Below are positions 7,593-16,011 of a stretch of 23,975 bases of DNA, in pieces. Position 1 is the stretch's first letter; the number at the start of each line of letters is the position of its first letter. The stretch is from GH45 sp965370965 (GTDB taxonomy: Bacteria; Bacteroidota; Bacteroidia; Bacteroidales; SZUA-534). Where the stretch lies: assembly GCA_965370965.1 (NCBI GenBank), contig CBDUWQ010000036.1:1-23975 (forward strand), read 5' to 3'. Below the pieces are notes generated by a model. That model searched no databases, was not told where the DNA came from, and worked only from the letters and a program-made list of their open reading frames with translations. The translations under genes and the position numbers were made by a program.

Positions 7593-9092
7593 ATGAGCTT
7601 TATAAACAATATGAAAATTGGGTTAAGGTTAAATGTATTTTTAAGCCTTGTTATGGTAATAATTATATCATTTATTGGAATATATACACTAAAAAAACAA
7701 CGGAATAAAATTATTGCCGATACAGATTTACGAATGACTGAACAGGTTAATGACTTGGTTGCATTAATTGATTTTTATCAAATACAAGAGAGAATAATTT
7801 TTGATACCAAACACAGTAACGATACCAATAATATTGAATATAATGCCAATTTAGAAATCGCTGCGTACGAATACATAAGGGGTATATTTAAAAACAAAAA
7901 GTATTTTGCTTCGGGTTATCCTTTTATAGTTAGCAAAGACGGTACTTTTATTATACACCCAAAAAAAGAAAGAGAGAATTTTTATGATGCCGAATTTTTT
8001 CAACAACTGATAAATTCAAAATCAAAACAGGGTAAAACATATTATAAATGGGAAGGAAAACAAAAATACCAATATTTTAAATATGTTGATAGTATAGAGG
8101 CTTACGTGTCAGTATCAATTTACGAACATGAATTAATGGGTATTATTAATGAGGTACGGTTGGCACTTATAATAGCAATAGTATTGGGTATTTTTGCATT
8201 TGTGTTAGTTAATACTATGATTAGCAGAAATATCTCAAATTCTTTAAAAAGAGCAGTTAAATTAGCAAACCTTATTGCCGATGGCAATTTAAAAGAATCG
8301 TTAACCATTGACCAAAAAGATGAAATTGGACAGCTTGCCAATGCTCTAAACAGTATGACAAAAAAACTACGTGAAATTCTATTGGTAATTATTGAAGGCT
8401 CAGATAGTATTGACTCGGCAAGCCAACAAGTAACGGGGGCTGCAACACAATTATCGCATGGGGCAACCGAGCAGGCATCATCGGTTGAAGAGGTTTCGGC
8501 AACTATGGAACAGATAGCATCAAACATTGAGCAAAACAACGATAACGCACAACAAACTGAACAAAACTCTACTTTGGCTTTAAAAAGCATTGAAAGCGTA
8601 AGCTCAAAAACAATTGAGGCCGTTGATGCCCAAAGAAAAATTGCCGATAAAATACAGGTAATAAACGATATTGCCTTTCAAACCAATATTTTGGCACTTA
8701 ATGCCGCAGTTGAAGCTGCCCGTGCCGGCGAATCAGGAAAAGGATTTGCTGTTGTTGCCACCGAGGTTAGAAAACTTGCCGAAAACAGTAAAATTGCAGC
8801 TGACGAAATTGTATCATTAGCTAAAAATAGCTTAAGCTTAGCCGAACACACAGGAAAAGGAATGGAAGATGCCCTGCCCAATGTTCAAAAAACCACAAGC
8901 TTGGTTCAGGAAATTACGGCAGCAAGCAACGAACAGGCTAATGGCGTTAACCAAGTTAATAGCGCTATTGCACAACTAAGCAATGTTACACAACAAAATG
9001 CAGCCGCAAGTGAGCAAATGGCTTCAAATGCAGAAGAACTATCGGCACAGGCAGCACAACTAAAAGAAAAAATTTCATTCTTTTCAATTTAA
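7593..9092 (+). CDS. Methyl-accepting chemotaxis protein with single Cache sensor
   Basis: A transmembrane chemoreceptor of 499 residues. Domains in order: TM1 (about 13-33), a periplasmic single-Cache domain (about 36-188) with GYPFIVSKDGTFIIHPKK, TM2 (about 189-209), HAMP (about 210-262) and a coiled-coil MA signalling domain to the end. The signalling hairpin is conserved (AFQTNILALNAAVEAARAGE at 361-380, then GFAVVATEVRKLAENS). This tip binds the CheA/CheW complex. No CheR-tethering pentapeptide is seen at the C-terminus (ends KEKISFFSI). No che gene or second receptor is in the window, so this is an orphan receptor. Single-Cache domains of this kind often bind small carboxylates or other small organic molecules; the ligand here is unknown. 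Start at ATG 7593 places TM1 near the N-terminus as expected. Confidence 0.93.
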   Translation: MSFINNMKIGLRLNVFLSLVMVIIISFIGIYTLKKQRNKIIADTDLRMTEQVNDLVALIDFYQIQERIIFDTKHSNDTNNIEYNANLEIAAYEYIRGIFKNKKYFASGYPFIVSKDGTFIIHPKKERENFYDAEFFQQLINSKSKQGKTYYKWEGKQKYQYFKYVDSIEAYVSVSIYEHELMGIINEVRLALIIAIVLGIFAFVLVNTMISRNISNSLKRAVKLANLIADGNLKESLTIDQKDEIGQLANALNSMTKKLREILLVIIEGSDSIDSASQQVTGAATQLSHGATEQASSVEEVSATMEQIASNIEQNNDNAQQTEQNSTLALKSIESVSSKTIEAVDAQRKIADKIQVINDIAFQTNILALNAAVEAARAGESGKGFAVVATEVRKLAENSKIAADEIVSLAKNSLSLAEHTGKGMEDALPNVQKTTSLVQEITAASNEQANGVNQVNSAIAQLSNVTQQNAAASEQMASNAEELSAQAAQLKEKISFFSI

Positions 9093-9094
9093 AA

Positions 9095-9109
9095 AGCAAA
9101 AACTTTGCT
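9095..9109 (+). terminator. Short hairpin after the chemotaxis receptor gene
   Basis: AGCAAA/TTTGCT form a perfect 6-bp stem around AAC right after the stop codon, followed by ATTTCT. It is short with a poor T-tract, so only a weak terminator candidate. Confidence 0.35.
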
Positions 9110-9227
9110 ATTTCTACATGGTAAACTTTGAAAATCACTAATCATGCAGCACAAAAGGAGTATTCAAAAATTCTCCCATACCAAAAAAATGTCTTCGAAT
9201 TTTGTGAATTCCCTTTTATACAGCAGT

Positions 9228-9246
9228 CTGCCAGCCGGTCAGGCAG
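9228..9246. repeat. GC-rich hairpin in repeat copy B
   Basis: CTGCCAGCCGGTCAGGCAG, arms CTGCC/GGCAG, with the same 19-nt core as at 6430-6448. Confidence 0.7.
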
Positions 9247-9307
9247 GCATCATCATTTTTTTTGTCCAGAATCGCACAATTTAAGTGAAAATTTTAAATT
9301 ATTATTT

Positions 9308-9315
9308 TAAATTTG
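9308..9315 (+). promoter_or_regulatory. Candidate -7 element of the porin gene
   Basis: TAAATTTG matches TAnnTTTG exactly, 22 nt before the porin ATG. No good -33 TTG is seen at the expected distance. The element is the terminal block of repeat copy B; copy A has TAAATTTA at the same place. Confidence 0.45.
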
Positions 9316-9337
9316 TCCAAACTAATTATTGTACATA

Positions 9338-10519
9338 ATGAAAACTATACAAAAAAAACAAACAGCACTTTTAATAATTATTCTATTTGCTGCAAATTTT
9401 GCTTTTTCACAAACAACCTTCAAATATGGTGGATATGTTAAATTCGACAATATTTTTACCCAATATAACAATGGAACCCCGGCAAGCAGTTTTGCCAACG
9501 ATTTTCATATCCCAAGTCTAACTCCGGTAGGCGGAACTGAAGCTTCAACCAACTTTGGCTTTCATATAAAAGAGTCGAGATTTAATTTTGATGTTTCAGG
9601 AAAAATAAACGATAAACTGGTTCGTGCTTTTGTTGAAATGGATTTTATGCTTTCGCCCGGAGGTGATGTACGAGTTAGCAACTCATATAACCCTAGAATT
9701 AGGCATTTCTTTTTTACTTATGACAACTTTTTATTTGGACAAACATGGTCAACCTTTATGATTGTTACCCTACCAAACGATCTTGATTTTGTGGGGGCAG
9801 CCGAAGGTGTTGTTTTTCAAAGGCAGCCACAAATACGATATACTCTAAAAGGTGAAAACGGCAACTGGCAATTTGCCCTTGAAAATCCACAATATACAGT
9901 TACAGATGCACCAAACGGGTATTCACGTAATGTAGTATCGGGCGGTATTCCAGATGCTGTTGTACGCAAAAATTTTAAACCAGGCTGGGGTTCATTTTCA
10001 ATTGCAGCAATAGTACGTGGTATTAATTATTTTGATACTGCAAATACAAGGGGTATAATTCCCGGTTACGGAATTACAACCGGAGGTAAAATTAAAGTTG
10101 GTAAAAGTGATGATATTCGCGTTACTGTAACGGCAGGCAATGGTCTTGGCAGGTATGTTGCTCTAAATTTTGTAAATGCAGCAATGTTAGATACTGCAAA
10201 CAGCATAAGCACTATTAATTCTGTAAACGGTAATATTGCATACCTTTTACATTGGAGCGATAAGTTTCAATCAAGCTTTAATGTCTCTGTATTTTTTGGT
10301 GATAATGGCGATACACCCGACAATGCCGGCATAAACAAAAATGCCCAAAGTTATTCTGTAAACCTTTTATACACGCCTTCAGCAAAACTAATGTTTGGTA
10401 TTGAATATATGTACGCCAGCCGCGAGTTGCATAACGGCACAAATGGTGATATGAACAGGGTTCAGTTTTCAGCAAGGTATAAGTTTGGGTATTCGCATAC
10501 CTCACAACCTAAAGAATAA
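9338..10519 (+). CDS. DcaP-like outer-membrane porin
   Basis: An outer-membrane beta-barrel of 393 residues, probably a trimeric porin for small anionic or carboxylate solutes by analogy with DcaP of Acinetobacter; the substrate here is not known. A signal peptide is clear (MKTIQKKQTALLIIILFAAN, then FAFSQ, cleavage near residue 24). The mature protein starts TTFKYGGYVKFDNIF, the first barrel strand. DcaP-type motifs include RFNFDVSG, VEMDF, RIRHFFFTYDNFLFGQTWST and RQPQIRYTL. It ends in barrel strands (FSARYKFGYSHTSQPKE), but not in a terminal Phe. An in-frame TTG at 9329 would add MYI and is less likely than ATG 9338. The gene stands alone, convergent with rpoN; only about 96 nt separate them, with no strong terminator. 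Confidence 0.85.
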   Translation: MKTIQKKQTALLIIILFAANFAFSQTTFKYGGYVKFDNIFTQYNNGTPASSFANDFHIPSLTPVGGTEASTNFGFHIKESRFNFDVSGKINDKLVRAFVEMDFMLSPGGDVRVSNSYNPRIRHFFFTYDNFLFGQTWSTFMIVTLPNDLDFVGAAEGVVFQRQPQIRYTLKGENGNWQFALENPQYTVTDAPNGYSRNVVSGGIPDAVVRKNFKPGWGSFSIAAIVRGINYFDTANTRGIIPGYGITTGGKIKVGKSDDIRVTVTAGNGLGRYVALNFVNAAMLDTANSISTINSVNGNIAYLLHWSDKFQSSFNVSVFFGDNGDTPDNAGINKNAQSYSVNLLYTPSAKLMFGIEYMYASRELHNGTNGDMNRVQFSARYKFGYSHTSQPKE

Positions 10520-10543
10520 GGTAAAAAACTTTAAATCTCAATA

Positions 10544-10563
10544 AACAAATAACAAAATTTGTT
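10544..10563. terminator. Weak hairpin between convergent porin and rpoN genes
   Basis: AACAAAT/ATTTGTT pair over 7 bp around a 6-nt A-rich loop. There is no good T-tract. It is the only structure seen in this short convergent spacer. Confidence 0.25.
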
Positions 10564-10615
10564 CTGCACACATAAGTGATAGGATGGGTTTGAAATTAAA
10601 AAAAAGCTGTGAGTT

Positions 10616-12067
10616 TTATAACTCTTTTCTAAGCCTTGCTACCGGTATATCTAATTGCTCGCGATATTTTGCAACAGTTCTGCGGGCAATTGCATACCCT
10701 TTCTCTTTAAGCAATTTGGTTAGTCTTTCGTCGGTAAGTGGTTTTTGCTTGCTTTCTCCGGCAACAGCCTCCTCTAAAATACTTTTTACCTCGCGTGCCG
10801 AAACCTCTTCGCCGCTCGTTGTTTTCATCGCTTCAGAAAAAAATGATTTTAAAGAGAGTATTCCAAAATCGGTTTGGATATATTTACTATTGGCTACCCT
10901 TGAAATAGTAGAGATATCAAGCCCTGTAACATCAGCTATGTTTTTTAATATCATGGGTTTAAGCTTCTTCTCATCACCATCCAAAAAATACTTTTTTTGA
11001 TACTTAAGTATGGCATCCATAGTTAAAAGCAGTGTTACCTGCCTTTGGCGTATAGCATCAATAAACCATTTTGCCGAATCAATTTTTTGCCGAACAAAAG
11101 TAATCGTCTCCTTGTCTTGTTTGTTTTTCTTTTTCTTTTTTTGTGCCAACGATTCCAACATATTAGCATATACACGGCTTAACCTTAAATCGGGCACATT
11201 TCTTTCATTTAACAACAGTTCAAACTCACCATCGTGGTTTTCAAGTGTATAATCGGGAATAATTGGCCGTATTGATTGATCACGATAATCGCTAAAAGAG
11301 CCGCCGGGCTTAGGGTTAAGCCTCAATATTTCATCAAGAGCCGCCTTTAACTTGGTCTCACTAATATTTAATTTGTTTAAAATCTTATCATAATGCTTAC
11401 GGGTAAATTCTGTAAAAAATTCATCTAATATTTTTTGAGCCAAATCAATACTTTCATTTCTCAGCTCAATTTTATTAATCTGAATCAATAAGCATTGCTG
11501 TAAATTGGTTGCCCCAACGCCTACAGGGTCAAAATCTTGAATTATTGAAAGTATTTTCTGCAACTGCTCTACTGTGGTTTCAATATTTAACGAAAAAACC
11601 AAATCATCAACAATAGCATCCAAATCACGTCGTAAATATCCATCATCATCAATATTCCCAATAATATATTCGGCCAATTTTTGCTCAAACTCTGTCAATG
11701 TCCTTAAACCCAATTGGCGTATCAAACTCTCATGAAATGTAGTGCCCAACGAAAATGGTATCTCTTTCCTCTCATCATCTTTTGAATAATTCCCAGCTTT
11801 TAATTTATATGATGGTGTATCATCCTCGTCAGCTAAATACTCCTCAATCGATATTTCATCCTGCTCCTTTTCATCGGGCAAGTTCTCATCATCCTCATTA
11901 TCAGAATCAGCATCGGGGTTTCCCTCCTCCAATGCCGGGTTCTCCTCTATCTCTTTTTTTATACGCTGATCGAGCTGCATAGTAGGCACCTCAAGCAGCT
12001 TAATTAATTGTATCTGCTGTGGCGATAGTTTTTGTAATAATTTATGTTGTAATCTCTGTTTTAACAT
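10616..12067 (-). CDS. rpoN: RNA polymerase sigma-54 factor
   Basis: Sigma-54 directs RNA polymerase to -24/-12 promoters and needs an AAA activator. The 483-residue protein has the Gln- and Leu-rich activator-responsive region I (QRLQHKLLQKLSPQQIQLIK, then PTMQLDQRIKKEIEENPALEE), an acidic region II (about 50-95), a core-binding domain, a helix-turn-helix region (IADVTGLDISTISRVANSKY) and the C-terminal RpoN box ARRTVAKYRE at 461-470. All key segments are intact and the length is usual. ATG at 12067 starts the canonical N-terminus. No bacterial enhancer-binding protein is present in the window. The gene is divergent from the CotH gene across a 198-nt spacer. Confidence 0.97.
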   Translation of the reverse strand: MLKQRLQHKLLQKLSPQQIQLIKLLEVPTMQLDQRIKKEIEENPALEEGNPDADSDNEDDENLPDEKEQDEISIEEYLADEDDTPSYKLKAGNYSKDDERKEIPFSLGTTFHESLIRQLGLRTLTEFEQKLAEYIIGNIDDDGYLRRDLDAIVDDLVFSLNIETTVEQLQKILSIIQDFDPVGVGATNLQQCLLIQINKIELRNESIDLAQKILDEFFTEFTRKHYDKILNKLNISETKLKAALDEILRLNPKPGGSFSDYRDQSIRPIIPDYTLENHDGEFELLLNERNVPDLRLSRVYANMLESLAQKKKKKNKQDKETITFVRQKIDSAKWFIDAIRQRQVTLLLTMDAILKYQKKYFLDGDEKKLKPMILKNIADVTGLDISTISRVANSKYIQTDFGILSLKSFFSEAMKTTSGEEVSAREVKSILEEAVAGESKQKPLTDERLTKLLKEKGYAIARRTVAKYREQLDIPVARLRKEL

Positions 12068-12212
12068 TCAATAAAAAATTCCTAATTATTTCACTCCCAA
12101 ATTATTTGAGTTAATCCTTTTGCAAGATACTCATTTTAGCTGATATCTTATAGAGCAGAAACAGGTTTTTAGTTGGTATATCTCATTTCATATAGAACTT
12201 ATTCTTTGTCAT

Positions 12213-12244
12213 TTTGTTTTAAATCAATTTTGTCAATACATTTG
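12213..12244 (+). promoter_or_regulatory. Candidate promoter of the CotH/LTD gene
   Basis: TTTG (12213-12216), 20 nt, then TACATTTG (12237-12244), an exact TAnnTTTG. The start would be about 15 nt before the ATG at 12266. It is among the best promoters in the window. Confidence 0.55.
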
Positions 12245-12265
12245 AAATGTTTTTAATATGGTAAT

Positions 12266-15200
12266 ATGTGTAGAGTTTTATTTGCCCTTATTTTAAGTAC
12301 CCTTATTTATTTTGGTGCATCGGCACAATCAATAAAAATAAATGAGTTTTGTACCGCCAATATCCATTTGCTTGACGAGGATAACGATTCGCCCGATTGG
12401 TTTGAATTATTTAATGCAGGCAATGAGGATATTAACCTACAAAACTATTCCATTTCTGACGACCCTAACGATTATAAAAAATGGAAATTCCCTTCGGTTA
12501 ACCTAAAAGCAAATGAAACAATGCTAGTTTTTGCATCGGGTAAAAACCGAACAGAAATAATATACTACCAAAACCTCATAAACTGGGGTGATACTTTTTC
12601 ATACTCCATAGGCACGGCACAAATACCTGCAAATTGGAATACAATTGAGTTTGATGCAAGTAGTTGGAATATAGGTACATCGGGTTTTGGTTATGGCGAT
12701 AATGATGATTCTACTTTGGTAGATGAAGGAACATTGTCGGTTTATGTGCGAAAAAGCTTTCAAATAAACAATTTGGATGAAATAAAAAAGCTAATACTGC
12801 ATGTTGATTACGATGATGGGTTTGTAGCATACATAAACGGAACCGAAATTGCACGGGCAAACCTTGGCATACCAAATACCAGTGTTGACTACAACCAAAC
12901 TGCCGATGAATATACCGAACCGCTTATAATTAATGGTAATTCGCCTGTTAAGTTTGATATTGCAAATTTTAAAGACATTTTATCAGAAGGTAAAAATACA
13001 CTGGCTTTACAGGTTCATAACTTCTCGACAGGCTCATCCGACTTAACTTTGATACCATTTTTATCAGTTGGCTTTAACTCTCCAATATCTGAAAACACCA
13101 TACCCGAATTTTTAAATTTAAACAATAAAATACTGCATACCAATTTTAAAATATCATCAAAAGGAGAGCCCCTGTTTTTATCGGATGCAAACAGTACTTT
13201 AATTGATAAAACCGATAGTATAATATTACCAACAAGCATATCGTACGGTAGAATTGCCGATGGAGAGGACAATTGGTTTTATTTTCAGGAAACAACGCCG
13301 GGCAGCTTAAATTTAACACAAGGTTACGACAGTATTATTAACCAACCTGTAACTTTTTCGCCAACAGGCGGCAAATACAATACCACAGTGCAGGTTGCAT
13401 TAAGTACCACTACCGGAGCTGATATATACTATACTACAGATGGCTCAATTCCCACAATAAACTCCAATAAATATGCATCGCCAATAGGCTTAACACACCC
13501 CACGGTAATTAGGGCATCAATAATAAATAGCAATGTGTTGTCGGTAACATCATCGGTTGAAACCTATATTATTGAAAACCGCGATTTTAAGCTGCCAATA
13601 GTGTCGCTAACAACCGACCCCTATAACTTGTGGGACTGGAATTACGGAATATTGGTAATGGGACCAAACGCCGAGGCTGAAGTTCCACACTTTAATGCCA
13701 ATTTTTGGATGGACTGGGAACGCCCTATCCTTTTTGAGTATTTTGACAAACATGGCAACTTACTATTTAAATCGGCAGCCGGAACAAAAGTGTTTGGAGG
13801 CTGGAGCCGGGCAAACAATATAAAGTCAATGTCACTGTTTGCACGCAGCCGCTATGGCAATAAAACTTTTGAATATCCTTTTTTTAACGAAAGAAAAAAT
13901 AAAAGTTATAAATCATTAATTTTACGTAACTCGGGCGACGACTGGGAAATTACCTATTTTAGAGATGCCTTAATGACCGGGTTAATGCGCGATATTGATA
14001 TTGACAGGCAGGCGTACCAACCAACAGTAGTTTACTTAAACGGTACATACTGGGGCATGTTAAATATGCGCGAAAAGGTTAATGAAAACTATCTTACAAA
14101 TAATTACAATTTTGTTGATGCCAATAAGGTTGATATACTCGAAGGCAATGCATGGGTTAATGAAGGTTCGGCTGAGCATTATAACAAAATGATAGACTTT
14201 ATTCAAGCCAATAGCCTGAACAACAATGCAATTTACGACTCGGTGTGCAAACTAATGGATATGGAAAATTTTATGGAATATGAAATTGCCCAAATTTATT
14301 TAGACAATACCGACTGGCCGGGCAACAACATAAAATTTTGGCGTCCGCAAATTACAAACGGCAAATGGAGATGGGTTTTGTTTGATACCGATTTTGGTTT
14401 TGGCATTTGGAATGTCGATAATTATACGAACAACACACTATATTTTGCCCTGCAAACCAATGGCCCCAGCTGGCCAAACCCGCCATGGTCAACATACTTA
14501 TTAAGGTCGTTACTTAAAAACGGTAAATTTAAAAATGATTTTATAAACCGCTTTGCCGATAGGCTTAACTATAACTTTACCGAAGCCAAAGTACACCATC
14601 TAATTGATAGTTTAAGCGATAACATTAAAGATGAAATTCCATACCATCAGGCAAAATGGGATAACCTTTATAATTTTGAAGGTGAAGTTGACAACATGAA
14701 AACTTTTGCCTCAAACAGAATACAATATATTAGAAACCACATAAATACACGGTTTTTGTTAAACGGAATTGTTAACCTTACTGTTGATGTATCGGACATT
14801 AAACAAGGTACGGTTAGTGTTAACTCGTTAAACAACCTTACCGATTTTCCGTGGACAGGTCAATATTTTAAGGATAATAAAGTAACTGTAAAGGCAATAG
14901 CAAATCCGGGCTATGAGTTCTCTCATTGGGAGGGGAGCACCTTAACCAACCCACAGTTGCAAATATTAATTCCAACATCAGGAATTGAGCTAAAGGCAGT
15001 TTTTAAAGCATCAGATAATAGCTACAACAGTATTGTAGTAAACGAAATTAACTATAAATCGGCAGATGAGTTTGATAGTGGCGATTGGGTTGAGCTATAC
15101 AATAGCACATGGACAGATATTGACATATCAAAATGGGTATTAAAAGACAGCGATAACAACATATTTGAAATTCCGTTAGGTACAATAATTGCTAAACACA

Positions 15201-15787
15201 GGTATTTGGTTGTTTGTAAAAACATAAACAAGTTTACTGAAGTTTACCCCGCCGTAACCAATGTTATTGGAAATACTGAATTTGGCTTAAGCGCCTCAAC
15301 CGATATGGTGCAGCTTTATAACGGTAACAACTTACTTATTGACTCAGTTTTATATTTAGATGAAAACCCCTGGCCCAAAATTACCAAAGGAAAAACCATT
15401 TCGCTGTATAACCCCTTTTCTGATAATTCAAAGGGGGTAAACTGGAAATCTTCAATAAATAATGGAACTCCGGGAGCTGATAACGATTATTTTGTTGAAA
15501 TACATAAAAAAGCAAAAACAGATAATGAAATTACAGTATCCTGTTTTCCTAACCCCACCAAAGGACAAACCACAATAAAATGGAGCTGCAATAAATTGCA
15601 GCATGTGCAAATAAATATATTTGACATTGATGGCAGGTTAATTAAAAATCTTTATGCAGGACAGTGCAATGCTAATACTTATACAAAGGTATGGAATCAA
15701 AGCAACATGAATAATAAGGGCGTTTATTTTATTCAAATTAGTTTTGAAACCGGTCTTTCAAAAACTATTAAATTGGTTAAAATGTAA
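12266..15787 (+). CDS. Secreted CotH-kinase/lamin-tail-domain protein with T9SS type A sorting domain
   Basis: A cell-surface or secreted protein of 1173 residues, precise role unknown. Domains in order: signal peptide (1-20, cleaved after GASA); lamin-tail domain, first half (21-95); an inserted beta-sandwich (about 96-275) with SYSIGTAQIPANWN, GFGYGDND and LILHVDYDDGFVAYINGTE; lamin-tail second half (about 282-350, ending FQETTPGSLN); a chitobiase/hexosaminidase C-terminal-like repeat (about 358-436, YYTTDGSIPT); the CotH kinase-like domain (about 443-830); a repeat-type beta domain (about 834-915, GYEFSHWEGS); a second lamin-tail domain (about 920-1070); and a T9SS type A sorting domain (about 1090-1173, CFPNPTKGQ to TIKLVKM). 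CotH of Bacillus is a protein kinase acting on coat proteins; the acidic LFDTDFGFG (705-713) and YLDNTDWPGNNIKFW are the family's probable metal and nucleotide residues. Monocistronic with its own promoter; no terminator seen. Confidence 0.9.
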   Translation: MCRVLFALILSTLIYFGASAQSIKINEFCTANIHLLDEDNDSPDWFELFNAGNEDINLQNYSISDDPNDYKKWKFPSVNLKANETMLVFASGKNRTEIIYYQNLINWGDTFSYSIGTAQIPANWNTIEFDASSWNIGTSGFGYGDNDDSTLVDEGTLSVYVRKSFQINNLDEIKKLILHVDYDDGFVAYINGTEIARANLGIPNTSVDYNQTADEYTEPLIINGNSPVKFDIANFKDILSEGKNTLALQVHNFSTGSSDLTLIPFLSVGFNSPISENTIPEFLNLNNKILHTNFKISSKGEPLFLSDANSTLIDKTDSIILPTSISYGRIADGEDNWFYFQETTPGSLNLTQGYDSIINQPVTFSPTGGKYNTTVQVALSTTTGADIYYTTDGSIPTINSNKYASPIGLTHPTVIRASIINSNVLSVTSSVETYIIENRDFKLPIVSLTTDPYNLWDWNYGILVMGPNAEAEVPHFNANFWMDWERPILFEYFDKHGNLLFKSAAGTKVFGGWSRANNIKSMSLFARSRYGNKTFEYPFFNERKNKSYKSLILRNSGDDWEITYFRDALMTGLMRDIDIDRQAYQPTVVYLNGTYWGMLNMREKVNENYLTNNYNFVDANKVDILEGNAWVNEGSAEHYNKMIDFIQANSLNNNAIYDSVCKLMDMENFMEYEIAQIYLDNTDWPGNNIKFWRPQITNGKWRWVLFDTDFGFGIWNVDNYTNNTLYFALQTNGPSWPNPPWSTYLLRSLLKNGKFKNDFINRFADRLNYNFTEAKVHHLIDSLSDNIKDEIPYHQAKWDNLYNFEGEVDNMKTFASNRIQYIRNHINTRFLLNGIVNLTVDVSDIKQGTVSVNSLNNLTDFPWTGQYFKDNKVTVKAIANPGYEFSHWEGSTLTNPQLQILIPTSGIELKAVFKASDNSYNSIVVNEINYKSADEFDSGDWVELYNSTWTDIDISKWVLKDSDNNIFEIPLGTIIAKHRYLVVCKNINKFTEVYPAVTNVIGNTEFGLSASTDMVQLYNGNNLLIDSVLYLDENPWPKITKGKTISLYNPFSDNSKGVNWKSSINNGTPGADNDYFVEIHKKAKTDNEITVSCFPNPTKGQTTIKWSCNKLQHVQINIFDIDGRLIKNLYAGQCNANTYTKVWNQSNMNNKGVYFIQISFETGLSKTIKLVKM

Positions 15788-15870
15788 GTTACTATTCAGT
15801 ACATGCAAAACATTTAAGATAAATATATTACAGAATTTTTTTAATTTGTACTTAACTCAACTTGTTTGCA

Positions 15871-15984
15871 TTAACACGAGTATTTGCTTGATTATACCAT
15901 TATTTAACCCGAGTATTTTACATGTGCACTTATGTTTTAACCCGATTATTTGTAAGGTTGATTGTGTTTTTAGTGGTATTATTT
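15871..15984 (+). repeat. Array of a 15-bp motif at an exact 33-bp period
   Basis: The motif appears as TTAACACGAGTATTT (15871), TTAACCCGAGTATTT (15904) and TTAACCCGATTATTT (15937). A degenerate fourth, TTAGTGGTATTATTT, matching 10 of 15, is at 15970. Starts are spaced 33, 33 and 33 nt. The 18-nt spacers are mostly unlike each other. The array ends 27 nt before the ATG of the DUF4143 ATPase gene. The constant phase, about three helical turns, suits several protein monomers or dimers bound on one face of the DNA. Units are far too short and spacers too small for CRISPR. Confidence 0.65.
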
Positions 15985-16011
15985 GTATATTGCAGTACAA
16001 AACAATAGCTT

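Larger units (their letters stand above)
9122..9315 (+). repeat. Dispersed intergenic repeat, copy B
   Basis: Second copy of the repeat at 6363-6570, in direct orientation about 2.76 kb away, with the chemotaxis and PAP2 genes between. It has one GC-rich hairpin at 9228-9246, identical in core to the first hairpin of copy A but sitting where copy A has its second. Its last 8 nt form a TAnnTTTG element close to the porin start. Confidence 0.75.

Noticed and set aside
8120..8590. 156-codon minus-strand ORF inside the chemoreceptor gene
   Set aside because: It is a shadow of the well-supported MCP frame and has no recognisable domain.
9128..9310. 60-codon ORF before the porin gene
   Set aside because: It lies in repeat copy B, starts with TTG, and uses a different frame from copy A's ORF at the shared blocks.
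10584..11000. 138-codon + strand ORF opposite rpoN
   Set aside because: It is antisense to the conserved C-terminal half of sigma-54, including the RpoN box. No independent evidence of coding.
15871..15984. CRISPR array
   Set aside because: Units are 15 nt with 18-nt spacers, partly degenerate, and no cas gene is present. A phased motif array fits better.
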